From the NCBI GenBank assembly GCA_024235855.1, contig JACKLN010000001.1, forward strand, positions 1 through 64,000: a DNA stretch of 64,000 nucleotides. The letters run 5' to 3'. The stretch is from Burkholderiaceae bacterium. GTDB taxonomy: Bacteria; Pseudomonadota; Gammaproteobacteria; Burkholderiales; Burkholderiaceae_C. Shown here piece by piece: positions 25,383 to 35,255 of this stretch. Within the stretch, counting starts at the first letter, position 1. Each line of letters opens with the position of its first letter. The notes below the pieces were generated by a model. It saw only the letters and a list, made by a program, of their open reading frames with translations, was not told the DNA's origin and ran no database searches. The position numbers were made by a program, and so were the translations under genes.

Positions 25383-27688
25383 GCAGCAAGTCGCTGCGCT
25401 GGACCTGGTTCGTGTCGCTGGTGGCCGTCACCGGCGTGGCGCTGGTGCTGGCCTTCGTGCTGTCCCTGGCCACGCGCGGCGGCACCTTCTACGAGAAGCA
25501 CTTCGTCTGGTTGTTCTGGGTGAATGCCGCGGTGGCCGCGCTGCTGCTGCTGGTGCTGGTCTCCGCCGCGGTGCGCCTGGCCGTGCGCCTGCAGCGCGGC
25601 AAGTTCGGCACCCGGCTGCTGATCAAGCTGGCGGGCATCTTCGCGCTCGTGGGGCTGCTGCCCGGCGTGCTGATCTACACCGTGTCGTACCAGTTCGTCT
25701 CGCGCAGCATCGAGGCCTGGTTCGACGTGCGCGTGGCCGGCGCCCTGGACGCCGGCCTGGGCCTGGGGCGCAGCACGCTGGAGGCCCTGAGTGCCGATGT
25801 GGCCAACAAGACCCAGCTGGCCGCCGAGCGCCTGGCCGATGCCCGCGGCAGCACCCTGCCGCTGACGCTGGAGCGGCTGCGCGAGCAGCTGGCCGCACGC
25901 GAGGTGTCGGTGGTCAACGCCGGCGGGCAGGTGGTGGCCACCGCCGGCGGCAGCCCGGACGCCATCGCCCCGGAACGCCCCAGCGCCACGCTGCTGCGGC
26001 AGGTGCGCAGCGCCGGCGTCGGCGCGCAGATCGACGGCCTGGACGAGGAATCGCTCGCGCCCGCCGCCCTGGCCGGGCCGCGCGTGCGGGCCCTGGTGCC
26101 CCTGCCCAGCAGCGAGATCAGCCTGCGCAGCGGCGAGCAGCAGTACCTGCTGGTGACCGTGCCACTGCCGCGTGCCCTGGCCGCCAATGCGCTGGCCGTG
26201 CAGGCGGCCTACAGCGAGTACCAGCAGCGCGCGCTGGCCCGCGACGGCCTGCGCCGCATGTACATCGGAACCCTGACGCTGGCCCTGGTGCTGGCCGTCT
26301 TCGGTGCCGTGCTGCTGGCCCTGCTGCTGGGCATCCAGCTCGTCAAGCCGCTGCTGCTGCTGGCCGATGGCGTGCGCCAGGTGGCCGCCGGCGACCTGAC
26401 GGCCAAGCCCGTCTTCGCCAGCAACGACGAGCTCGGCGGCCTCACGCGCAGCTTTGCCGACATGACGCAGCAGCTGGCCGACGCCCGCGCCCAAGTGCAG
26501 CGCGGCGTGGGCCAGCTCGAGCGTGCGCGCACGCGGCTGCAGACCATCCTGGACAACCTGACCGCGGGCGTCATCCTCTTCGACCGCGAAGGCCGCATCG
26601 ACGCCGTCAATCCCGGCGCCACGCGCATCCTGCGCCTGCCGCTGTCGGCCTGGCGCGGCCAGAAGCTGGCCGAGCGGCCGGAACTGCAGGACTTCGCCAA
26701 GCTGGTGGAGCAGCGCTTCGAGCTGCTGGTCACCAGCCCCGAGGCCGGCGAGCGCGAGCACTGGCAGGACGCGCTGGAACGCCGCGGCGGCCCGGACGCG
26801 CAGGCCGCGCTGCAGACCCTGGTGCTGCGCGGCGCCATGCTGCCCGGCGACGCCCGGCTGCTGGTGTTCGACGACATCACCGAAGTCGTCTCCGCGCAGC
26901 GCGCCCAGGCCTGGGCCGAAGTCGCCCGGCGCCTGGCGCACGAGATCAAGAACCCGCTGACGCCGATCCAGCTGTCGGCCGAGCGCCTGCAGCACAAGCT
27001 CGCGGCCAAGCTGCAGGGCGCAGACGAGGCCCTGCTGACACGCTCGGTGGCCACCATCGTCAGCCAGGTGCAGGCCATGCAGCAGCTGGTCAACGAGTTC
27101 CGCGACTACGCGCGCCTGCCGGCAGCCCGCCCGCAGCCGCTGTCGCTCAACGCCCTGGTCACCGAGGTGCTGGCCCTGTACGGCGACGCCAGTGAGCACG
27201 GCCGCCTGACGGTGGACCTGGCCGACGGCCTGCCCGACATCCAGGGCGACACGACGCAGCTGCGCCAGGTCATCCACAACCTGGTGCAGAACGGCCTGGA
27301 CGCCGTGGCCGACCGGCCCGACGGCCACGTCAGCGTGCGCACCGCCGCCGCCCGCGGCGAGGACGGCGCCCTGCGCGCCGTGCGCCTGACCGTGCTGGAC
27401 AACGGCCCCGGCTTCGCCGAACACGTGCTCAAGCGCGCCTTCGAACCCTACGTCACCACCAAGGCCAAGGGCACCGGCCTGGGCCTGGCCGTGGTGAAGA
27501 AGATCGCCGACGAACACCGGGCCCGACTGCGCGTGGCCAACGTGCACGCGGGCGACGATCCGGACGCCCCTGTGGTCGGCGCGCGGGTTTCGCTATCATT
27601 TTCCGATTTCCTGCCCGGGCCGCCTGCTGCGGAACCGGGCCCCGTGGCGGGCGATGCATCGCGCGATGCCGCCCGCCAGGCGCACTGA
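25379..27688 (+). CDS. ntrY: NtrY-like membrane sensor histidine kinase
   Basis: A 769-residue kinase starting with GTG that overlaps the DUF4390 stop. Layout: two to three N-terminal membrane helices (to about residue 110), a periplasmic loop, another helix near 300–325, HAMP (about 320–375), and PAS (about 395–470). HisKA follows, with the phospho-acceptor His521 in RRLAHEIKNPLTPIQ. The HATPase domain has N, G1 (DNGPGF) and G2 (GTGLGLAVV) boxes. The NtrY class is linked to nitrogen and redox control. Confidence 0.9.
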   Translation: MSSKSLRWTWFVSLVAVTGVALVLAFVLSLATRGGTFYEKHFVWLFWVNAAVAALLLLVLVSAAVRLAVRLQRGKFGTRLLIKLAGIFALVGLLPGVLIYTVSYQFVSRSIEAWFDVRVAGALDAGLGLGRSTLEALSADVANKTQLAAERLADARGSTLPLTLERLREQLAAREVSVVNAGGQVVATAGGSPDAIAPERPSATLLRQVRSAGVGAQIDGLDEESLAPAALAGPRVRALVPLPSSEISLRSGEQQYLLVTVPLPRALAANALAVQAAYSEYQQRALARDGLRRMYIGTLTLALVLAVFGAVLLALLLGIQLVKPLLLLADGVRQVAAGDLTAKPVFASNDELGGLTRSFADMTQQLADARAQVQRGVGQLERARTRLQTILDNLTAGVILFDREGRIDAVNPGATRILRLPLSAWRGQKLAERPELQDFAKLVEQRFELLVTSPEAGEREHWQDALERRGGPDAQAALQTLVLRGAMLPGDARLLVFDDITEVVSAQRAQAWAEVARRLAHEIKNPLTPIQLSAERLQHKLAAKLQGADEALLTRSVATIVSQVQAMQQLVNEFRDYARLPAARPQPLSLNALVTEVLALYGDASEHGRLTVDLADGLPDIQGDTTQLRQVIHNLVQNGLDAVADRPDGHVSVRTAAARGEDGALRAVRLTVLDNGPGFAEHVLKRAFEPYVTTKAKGTGLGLAVVKKIADEHRARLRVANVHAGDDPDAPVVGARVSLSFSDFLPGPPAAEPGPVAGDASRDAARQAH

Positions 27689-27703
27689 GACCACCACCGA
27701 CGG

Positions 27704-28405
27704 ATGGCCATCATTCTTGTAGTCGACGACGAGCTGGGCATCCGCGCCCTGCTCTCGGAGATCCTGACCGACGAGGGTCACACCGTCGAGCTGGCGGAGA
27801 ACGCCGCCCAGGCGCGCGCCGTGCGCGAGCGCATGAAGCCCGACCTGGTGCTGCTGGACATCTGGATGCCCGACGTCGACGGCATCACGCTGCTCAAGGA
27901 ATGGGGCGCCAGCGGCCTGCTGACGATGCCGGTGATCATGATGAGCGGGCACGGCACCATCGACACGGCGGTGGAGGCCACCAAGTTCGGCGCCCTGGCC
28001 TTCCTGGAAAAGCCCATCACGCTGCAAAAGCTGCTGCGCGCCGTGGAGCAGGGCCTGGCCCGGCCGGGGCAGCGCAACGGGGCGCCGGCTGCGGAACACG
28101 TGCCGGGTGCGGGCGGGTTGCCTGGCGTGCCTGGCGCCATGTCGGTGTCCAGTGTGCCTGGCGGCCTGCCGCTGCCGGTGGCGCCACCGGCCGGTCCGCA
28201 GCCCCAGCAGAGCTTCGACCTTGACCGCCCGCTGCGCGAGGCCCGCGACGCCTTCGAGAAGAGCTACTTCGAGTTCCACCTGGCCAAGGAAGGCGGCAGC
28301 ATGACCCGCGTGGCCGAGAAGACCGGGCTGGAGCGCACCCACCTCTACCGCAAGCTCAAGCAGTTGGGCGTCGACCTCACGCGCAACAAGCGCGGTGGGC
28401 TATAA
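27704..28405 (+). CDS. ntrX: NtrX-like response regulator lacking the AAA+ domain
   Basis: A 233-residue regulator. The receiver domain has phospho-acceptor Asp52 (LLDIWMPDVDG) and Lys103. A Gly/Pro-rich linker (about 120–175) leads directly to a Fis-type helix-turn-helix (TRVAEKTGLERTHLYRKLKQLG). The sigma-54 AAA+ domain of classical NtrX (about 230 residues) is absent, so it cannot remodel sigma-54 polymerase. It starts 15 bases after ntrY. Its stop lies inside the -10 element of the following tRNA gene. Confidence 0.87.
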   Translation: MAIILVVDDELGIRALLSEILTDEGHTVELAENAAQARAVRERMKPDLVLLDIWMPDVDGITLLKEWGASGLLTMPVIMMSGHGTIDTAVEATKFGALAFLEKPITLQKLLRAVEQGLARPGQRNGAPAAEHVPGAGGLPGVPGAMSVSSVPGGLPLPVAPPAGPQPQQSFDLDRPLREARDAFEKSYFEFHLAKEGGSMTRVAEKTGLERTHLYRKLKQLGVDLTRNKRGGL

Positions 28406-28406
28406 T
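28401..28406 (+). promoter_or_regulatory. -10 element of the tRNA-Phe promoter
   Basis: A perfect TATAAT that overlaps the ntrX stop codon, ending 9 bases before the mature tRNA 5' end. No good -35 is evident at 16–18 bases upstream, so processing from the ntrYX transcript may also contribute. Confidence 0.55.
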
Positions 28407-28415
28407 GCTGGGCTT

Positions 28416-28491
28416 GGCCTGGTAGCTCAGTTGGTAGAGCAGCGGATTGAAAATCCGCGTGTCGGTGGTTCGATTCCGCCCCAGGCCACCA
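28416..28491 (+). tRNA. tRNA-Phe (GAA)
   Basis: A 76-base tRNA with acceptor stem GGCCTGG/CCAGGCC. The D-arm is GCTCAGTTGGTAGAGC, and the anticodon stem-loop GCGGA-TTGAAAA-TCCGC has anticodon GAA. The T-arm is GGTTCGATTCC, and an encoded 3' CCA is present. Confidence 0.97.
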
Positions 28492-28497
28492 GACTCC

Positions 28498-28533
28498 AAA
28501 CCCGCACGAAATCTAGGTTTCCTGCGGGTTTTT
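28498..28533 (+). terminator. rho-independent terminator after tRNA-Phe
   Basis: AAACCCGC (28498–28505) pairs with GCGGGTTT (28524–28531), with an 18-base loop, followed by further T residues. It begins 7 bases after the tRNA. Confidence 0.75.
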
Positions 28534-28806
28534 CCTTTCCGGAAGATCGGGCAGTAGCGAAATCCGTGTGCAAATCGACGGCACATGGGGCTCAGGTGCC
28601 CACGCGGCCCTCCCCTGCCGGCATGGCCCAGGGTTGCAGGAAGTAGCGGGCTGAACATGGGTCGCGATCAGACCTTGCGACGCACGATGTCGATCGTCCT
28701 CGGCGGACAGCCGACGCGCTGACGACGGTGCCGCGAGGCCAACGGCCAAGGTCGTGACGACCGCACATGCCTTGCGAGCACCTGGCTGGCGCCGCCGACG
28801 ATCCGT
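28534..28806. other. spacer between tRNA terminator and GGDEF gene
   Basis: Roughly 270 bases with no convincing gene, RNA or repeat. Base composition is less GC-biased than the flanking core genes. This may belong to an accessory segment behind the tRNA. Confidence 0.5.
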
Positions 28807-29964
<1,158 letters not shown>

Positions 29965-30116
29965 TCGACTGACACCATGCGTTGGCCGCGCTGGCCCGGA
30001 TTGTCATCGGCCGTAAGGTCCGGGACGTACCGAGGCACGCCCGGTGGCGTCGCGGCCGATGAATGCGTCACGGATCGAAGCCAGGGGCGACCGGGGCGAT
30101 CGGCGCGACGCTGAAC

Positions 30117-30170
30117 ATGTCTTTTGAGGCATTGTTTGCACTAATGCTCTAAAAGACATATCTTGCAAAC
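30117..30170. promoter_or_regulatory. hipBA promoter with interleaved inverted repeats
   Basis: Repeat 1 is ATGTCTTTTGAGGCATT (30117–30133) against AATGCTCTAAAAGACAT (30143–30159), 14 of 17 positions inverted. Repeat 2 is GTTTGCA (30134–30140) against TGCAAAC (30164–30170), perfect. Within them TTGCAC (30136–30141), a 17-base spacer and TATCTT (30159–30164) form a plausible sigma-70 promoter for hipB. The layout fits autorepression by the antitoxin. Confidence 0.6.
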
Positions 30171-30198
30171 ATGACTCATAAGGCATAGAGTGCACCCC

Positions 30199-30519
30199 AT
30201 GGACTACCCGATCCAGACCCCCGGACAGCTCTCCAGCCACCTGCGGGCGCTGCGCAAGGCCCGCGGCCTGAGCCAGATGCAGCTCGGCGCCGCGCTCGGC
30301 GTCGGGCAGACGCGGGTCACGCGCATCGAGCGCGACCCGACCGCCATCAGCGTGGGCCAGTTCTTCGAACTGTTGAACGCGTTGGGCGCGCAGATGGTGC
30401 TGCGGCCGTCGAGCGAACGCTCGCCGGCAAGCACCGAGGCGCCCGAGCCCAGACCAACTGTCCGCGCGGCAGGTCTCAAGCGGCGCCCGACATCCGACAA
30501 CGACAGCGAACCCTGGTGA
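30199..30519 (+). CDS. hipB: HipB-like antitoxin, XRE-family repressor
   Basis: A 106-residue protein with a Cro/C1-type helix-turn-helix (about residues 12–65): LSSHLRALRKARGLSQMQLG and TRVTRIERDPTAISVGQ. A flexible, charged C-terminal tail follows. ATG 30199 is chosen; an upstream GTG at 30190 would add three residues. Encoded 10 bases before hipA. Expected to neutralise HipA and repress the operon through the repeats upstream. Confidence 0.85.
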   Translation: MDYPIQTPGQLSSHLRALRKARGLSQMQLGAALGVGQTRVTRIERDPTAISVGQFFELLNALGAQMVLRPSSERSPASTEAPEPRPTVRAAGLKRRPTSDNDSEPW

Positions 30520-30529
30520 AGGTCGGACC

Positions 30530-31900
30530 GTGGCCGAGCTCCACATCTGGATGAACGGCCAGCCGGTGGGCGTGTGGAGCACGCTGCGCACCGGTACGCC
30601 CGTGCTGCGCTACCACGAGGCCTGGGTGCAGTCGGCTGAAGGTCGGGCGCTGTCGCTGTCGTTGCCTTTCACGGCCGACCTCGAGCACCGTGGCGCCGTC
30701 GTCAACCACTACTTCGACAACCTGCTGCCAGACAGCGCCGACATCCGGCGCCGCATCCGGCGGCGCTTCCATGCGAAATCCGACGAGGCCTTCGACCTGC
30801 TGACCGCCATCGGCCGCGACTGCGTCGGTGCGGTCCAGCTGCTGCCACCGGGCGCCCGGCCGGCCGGCTGGGACCGGGTCGAGGCCGAACCGCTGAAGGA
30901 CGCCGAGGTCGAAGCCATCCTGCGATCGGTCACGACCGAGCAGCCGCTCGGCCAGGCCGGGAACGAGGACGACTTCCGCATCTCCATCGCCGGCGCACAG
31001 GAGAAAACGGCTCTCCTGCGCATGGGCAGGCGCTGGTACCGGCCGCACGGTGCCACGCCGACGACACACATCCTCAAACTGCCTCTCGGACTCGTCGGCC
31101 ACATGCGGGCCGACATGACCGACTCGGTCGAGAACGAATGGCTGTGCGCCCGGATCATGGCGGCGCTCGGGTTCGACATGGCGCCCACGGAGATGGCGAC
31201 CTTCGGCGGCACGAAGGTGCTGGTGGTGACGCGATTCGACCGGCGCTGGCAGGGCGTGCCGCCCGGCGCAGAGACCAAGGCGCGCTTCAGGCCGCCCGAG
31301 GGCGCCTGGATCGCGCGGCTGCCCCAGGAGGACTTCTGTCAGGCGCTCGGCGTCGCGCCGGATCGCAAGTACCAGAACGACGGTGGGCCATCGGTGCAGG
31401 ACTGCTTGGGTGTCCTGGCACAGGGCGAAAGCGCCGCGGCAGATCGCGCGACCTTCGCGCTGGCGCAACTGGCCTTCTGGCTGCTGGCGGCGACCGACGG
31501 GCACGCCAAGAACTTCTCCATCGCACACCGGCGTGGCGGACGCTTCGCCCTTCGGCCGCTCTACGACGTGTTGTCGGCGTGGCCGATCATCGGCGACGGG
31601 GCCAACCGGATCGCGTATGAGGGCACGAAGCTCGCGATGTCGATCCGGGGACAAAGGAACCAGCACTACCGGCTGCGCGACATCCAGGCGCGCCATTGGC
31701 GTCGGTTGGCAGACGCTGCCGGACCTGGTGTATGGACGCGAATGATCGAAATGGTCGTGCAAGTCGACGCAGCGGTGGCAGAAGTCGAGGCCGAACTGCC
31801 CGCTGGATTCCCAGGCCGCACTTGGGGGCCGACGGCGGCTGGGTTGCGACGGCACGCGACAGCCTTCCTGCGCGGCGTCGAAGCCGCGGGACTGGGCTGA
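30530..31900 (+). CDS. hipA: HipA-family serine/threonine kinase toxin
   Basis: A 456-residue toxin kinase with a GTG start. The conserved Ser-containing loop SIAGAQEKTALL (Ser152, Lys159) matches the autophosphorylated loop of E. coli HipA. The catalytic motif TDGHAKNFSI has Asp323, and the metal-binding motif YDVLSAWP follows. All catalytic residues appear present, so the toxin should be active. In E. coli HipA phosphorylates glutamyl-tRNA synthetase; the target here is assumed, not shown. Confidence 0.9.
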   Translation: MAELHIWMNGQPVGVWSTLRTGTPVLRYHEAWVQSAEGRALSLSLPFTADLEHRGAVVNHYFDNLLPDSADIRRRIRRRFHAKSDEAFDLLTAIGRDCVGAVQLLPPGARPAGWDRVEAEPLKDAEVEAILRSVTTEQPLGQAGNEDDFRISIAGAQEKTALLRMGRRWYRPHGATPTTHILKLPLGLVGHMRADMTDSVENEWLCARIMAALGFDMAPTEMATFGGTKVLVVTRFDRRWQGVPPGAETKARFRPPEGAWIARLPQEDFCQALGVAPDRKYQNDGGPSVQDCLGVLAQGESAAADRATFALAQLAFWLLAATDGHAKNFSIAHRRGGRFALRPLYDVLSAWPIIGDGANRIAYEGTKLAMSIRGQRNQHYRLRDIQARHWRRLADAAGPGVWTRMIEMVVQVDAAVAEVEAELPAGFPGRTWGPTAAGLRRHATAFLRGVEAAGLG

Positions 31901-32525
31901 GCACCGGCCGCCGGGAGGCGGCGGTGGGACTTCAGGGTCGGGAAGTCGATGACCACACGCAGTTGAGCGGCAAATGGCGCGCTTCTCGAACCGGGCCACC
32001 AACTGCCCGAGCCACTCCGAAGTACACCAGGGCATCGCCTGCACGACCGACCATGGCGGCCAGGTCACTGTTGCCCCTGGTCTCGCTCATCGGCAATCGC
32101 CCTCGCCGCCGCGGTGACCATGGCATCGCGGCGGGCGCATCGAACACCTCGCTCACCGGCCCCGCGCCCTGGTGCGACCGATGGCGGACCCGGCCTTAGT
32201 CCACGAAGAGCGCCGCCATTCCGCCGGCCAGCTTCTCATCGCGAACGAAGAGATGGATGGCCATGCCTCGCGCCTCTTGGTGGCTGATCTCCTGGCCACG
32301 CCTGCCCGGGCGTGGTCGAGTTCTGCCTCTGCCAACGGAAGGTGCGCGCGTCGATCAGTGGTCCAGGTCGCGATGCGCTTCGGCCTTGCCCCGCTTGCTC
32401 AGCGTCACCAGCAGCAGGTGAGCCTTCTTGTCGTGTCAGCGCAGGCCGAGCGTGAGCCCGCACGGCAGCCGGGGTCATCGCCACCAGACCCGGATGCCGC
32501 CTGCGTTTGCGCTAGCCTGCGGCGC
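31901..32525. other. non-coding or decayed stretch
   Basis: About 625 bases without a credible complete gene. Short minus-strand fragments look protein-like but are interrupted, for example AHLLLVTLSKRGKAE near 32360–32440 and MAIHLFVRDEKLAGG near 32195–32265. These may be remnants of a lost small gene. No transposase or integrase motif is seen. A 10-base copy of the tRNA-Phe 3' boundary occurs at 32480–32489. Confidence 0.5.
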
Positions 32526-33437
32526 ATGACCTCGGTTCGCATCGACCGCCGCCGCTGGCTCGCCGGCACCGCGGCCCTGTGCACCCTGCCAGTCGCGGCC
32601 CAGGCTGCCGACGTTCTCACCCGCCCCATCCCGTCCAGCGGCGAACGCCTGCCTGCCGTCGGCCTGGGCAGCTGGATCACCTTCAACGTCGGCACCGACC
32701 CGGCCGCGCGCGCCGCCTGCGCCGACGTGATGCGAGCCTTCTTCGACGCCGGCGGGCGGGTGATCGACAGCTCGCCGATGTACGGCTCGTCCCAGTCGGT
32801 GATCGGCGAGGGCCTCGCGCGCCTCGGCATGGCCGGCCGCGTGTTCGCGGCCGACAAGGTCTGGACCGGCGACGGCAGCGGCGGCCCGGCGCAGATCGAG
32901 GCCACGCGCCGCCTGTGGCAGCTGCCGCGGCTGGACCTGGTGCAGGTGCACAACCTGCTGGCGTGGGAGCCGCACCTGCAGACGCTGGCCGCCATGAAGG
33001 CCGAGGGCCGGATCCGCCACGTGGGCCTGTCCACCAGCGAAGGGCGACGGCACGACACGCTCGAACGCCTGCTGCGCACGCAGCCGGTCGACGTCGTGCA
33101 GCTCACCTACAACCCACTGGACCGCGAGGCCGAGGCCCGCCTGCTGCCGCTGGCGCAGGAACGCGGCATTGCGGTGCTGGTCAACCGGCCGTTCCGCCAG
33201 GGCGCGCTGATCGACACGCTGAACCGCCACCCGGTGCCCGCCTTTGCGGCCGAGCTCGGCTGCGACGGCTGGGCCCAGCTGGTGTTGAAGTGGATCCTGG
33301 CGCACCCGGCCGTGACCTGCGTGATCCCGGCCACGACCCAGGTGGCCCACGTGCGGCAGAACCTGGGCGCGGCCGTGGGGCCACTGCCGGACGCGGCGAT
33401 GCGCCGGCGCATCGCGTCGACCATCGCCGCACTCTGA
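32526..33437 (+). CDS. exported aldo/keto reductase
   Basis: A 303-residue aldo/keto reductase with an N-terminal Tat-like signal (DRRRWLAGTAALCTLP, cleavage near AQA-AD). The catalytic tetrad is recognisable as Asp81, Tyr86 (SSPMYGSS), Lys111 (AADKVW) and His142 (VQVHN). The C-terminal cofactor region VTCVIPATTQVAHV follows. ATG 32526 is selected because the signal peptide and homology start there. Periplasmic location would raise the question of cofactor supply, as for other Tat-exported family members. No pathway partner is evident. Confidence 0.85.
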   Translation: MTSVRIDRRRWLAGTAALCTLPVAAQAADVLTRPIPSSGERLPAVGLGSWITFNVGTDPAARAACADVMRAFFDAGGRVIDSSPMYGSSQSVIGEGLARLGMAGRVFAADKVWTGDGSGGPAQIEATRRLWQLPRLDLVQVHNLLAWEPHLQTLAAMKAEGRIRHVGLSTSEGRRHDTLERLLRTQPVDVVQLTYNPLDREAEARLLPLAQERGIAVLVNRPFRQGALIDTLNRHPVPAFAAELGCDGWAQLVLKWILAHPAVTCVIPATTQVAHVRQNLGAAVGPLPDAAMRRRIASTIAAL

Positions 33438-33464
33438 CGGCAGGGCCGTCACGGGGCCAGCGCC

Positions 33465-34163
33465 ATGAGCGAGTGGTGGCTGTACCGCCCGGCGGATCTG
33501 CTGATGTTCTCGCGCGCGACCTACGAACGCCTGTTCGGCCAGGTGAACGCCGATGCCGGCCCGCTGCTGGTGGCCGCGGTGCTGGCCACCACGCTGGCGC
33601 TGGTGATCCTCGTGGCGCGCCAGACCTCTGCGCGCACGGCGTTGTGGCTGCTCGCCGTCGCGTGGGCCACGGCCGGATGGGCCTTCCACTGGCGCCACTA
33701 CGCGCAGGTGCACCTGGCTGGCCCCGCGTTCGGCGTGGCCTTCGGTGTGCAGGCCCTGGTGTTGGCGGTGGCGGGCGCCATGGCAAGCCCGGCCGTCACC
33801 CGGCGCGCTCACACCGGGCCCACGGTTCACGCGGCAGCGACACTGGGCCTGCTGCTGGTCGCCGTGGGCGGCTGGCCGCTGCTGGGCGTGGCACTGGGCC
33901 GCCCCTGGCCGCAGGTCGAACTCGCCGGCCTGGCACCCGACCCCACGGCGCTGACCACGTTGGCCCTGCTGCCGTGGCTGCATCGCGCACTGCCGGCGCC
34001 GCTGGCCTGGGCCCTGTGGGTGCTCCCGCTGGCCTGGTGCGCGTTTTCGGTGATGACCCTGGCGACATTGGGTTCGGCGCTGGCCCCGTGGCTGGCGCTG
34101 GCTGCGCTGGCGCCGCTGGCGCTGGCGGTGGCGGCAACCCTGCGTGCGCGTCGGCGGCCCTGA
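33465..34163 (+). CDS. DUF6064-like membrane protein
   Basis: A 232-residue hydrophobic protein with about 6–7 membrane helices. It starts MSEWWLYRPADLLMFSRATYERLF, a pattern resembling the DUF6064 family. It follows the aldo/keto reductase by 27 bases and may be cotranscribed. Function unknown. Confidence 0.65.
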   Translation: MSEWWLYRPADLLMFSRATYERLFGQVNADAGPLLVAAVLATTLALVILVARQTSARTALWLLAVAWATAGWAFHWRHYAQVHLAGPAFGVAFGVQALVLAVAGAMASPAVTRRAHTGPTVHAAATLGLLLVAVGGWPLLGVALGRPWPQVELAGLAPDPTALTTLALLPWLHRALPAPLAWALWVLPLAWCAFSVMTLATLGSALAPWLALAALAPLALAVAATLRARRRP

Positions 34164-34202
34164 ACGGGTGAGCGGCGCATCGACGCGGCGGCTGTCCCGG
34201 TC

Positions 34203-35255
34203 TCAGCGCCGTGCGAACACCGCCTGCAACTGCGCGGTCACCGCCGCCAGGTCGGTGCCGGCCGCCAGCAGCGCCCGCGCCTGCACCACCAGCCGCTGGG
34301 CCGCACGGGCACACGCGGCGCGAAGCGCGCTGCCGCCATCGCCCGCATACCAGGCGACGTAGGCCTCTTGCCAGTCGGGGCAGGCCTGGGTGCGCAGGCC
34401 TTCGAAGGTGGCGAACCAGAAGTGCAGACCGTCCACGTCGTCGGTGTCCAACAAGGCCGGCAGCGTCACGCTGGCGTCGGCGATCAGGTCGCGCACGGCG
34501 CGCAGTTGCAGGCTGGCGCGGCGGTCGGTCAGCGCCTGGCGCAGCGTCGCCCAGCCCGGTTCCAGCCAGCCGGCGGCAACGGCCTCGCCCTGCTCGTGCC
34601 TCAGCAGCACGCGCGCGGCCATGTCGGTCAGCGCCGGCAGGGCCGCGATGAAGCCGGCCGTGTCGGTGATGCCGTGCCGCGCCATCAGCAGGGCAAAGGG
34701 GCCCTGCGGCCGCTGCAGCGCAAAGCCTTCCCACAGCATCCACAGCCAGCGCGCGAGCGCATCGCGACGCAGCACGATGGTGTGCCCGCCCTGCAGCGCG
34801 GCGGGCGGGGCGAACAGGCCCCGTGCCAGCTCGCGCCCGCAGTGCTGCACCACCGGTGGACCAGGCTCGTGGCGCAGCAGTTCGGCCAGGAAGAAGCCGG
34901 GGCGCCCGGCGTCGACGTGGCCGGCACCGTAGATCCAGCCGTGGGGTGCGAGGTGGTCGTTGATGGCCTCGAGGTCGAATGGATCGAGCTCAGCGCCAGA
35001 TGCAGGACCGGCCGGCAACGGCACGAAGGCCTCGGCCTCCAGCGCGTCCCAGGCCAGCTCGCGCTCGGCCAGCCAGGCACCCAACGCCGCGCGCGGGGGC
35101 ACAGTGGCGAAGTCCAGCCCGTGCCGCCAGCGGTAGAGCTCGCGCATCTGCAGCAGGAACTGGCACAGCGGCAGGTCGGCCGCGTGGCGCGCATCGGCGA
35201 TGTCGCAGTTGTGCTGCACCGCCTGCCGCAGCGCTTCGACCCGCGCCGGTGTCAT
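34203..35255 (-). CDS. conserved hypothetical protein, possibly Sfum_1244-like
   Basis: A 350-residue soluble protein, mostly alpha-helical, beginning MTPARVEALRQAVQHNCDIADARHA with FLLQMRELYRWRHG. I recall similar proteins annotated as the Sfum_1244 family in sulfur-metabolising bacteria, but this is from memory. The ATG at 35255 overlaps the previous gene's stop (ATGA), so it is the last translationally coupled member of the ten-gene cluster divergent from dsr. No catalytic motif is recognised. Confidence 0.7.
   Translation of the reverse strand: MTPARVEALRQAVQHNCDIADARHAADLPLCQFLLQMRELYRWRHGLDFATVPPRAALGAWLAERELAWDALEAEAFVPLPAGPASGAELDPFDLEAINDHLAPHGWIYGAGHVDAGRPGFFLAELLRHEPGPPVVQHCGRELARGLFAPPAALQGGHTIVLRRDALARWLWMLWEGFALQRPQGPFALLMARHGITDTAGFIAALPALTDMAARVLLRHEQGEAVAAGWLEPGWATLRQALTDRRASLQLRAVRDLIADASVTLPALLDTDDVDGLHFWFATFEGLRTQACPDWQEAYVAWYAGDGGSALRAACARAAQRLVVQARALLAAGTDLAAVTAQLQAVFARR

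Noticed and set aside
25274..27547. Long minus-strand open frame opposite ntrY
   Set aside because: Antisense shadow; the plus-strand kinase has all motifs and operon context.
31932..32156. 74-residue minus-strand open frame downstream of hipA
   Set aside because: No protein-like conservation signals; alternative frames look equally random.
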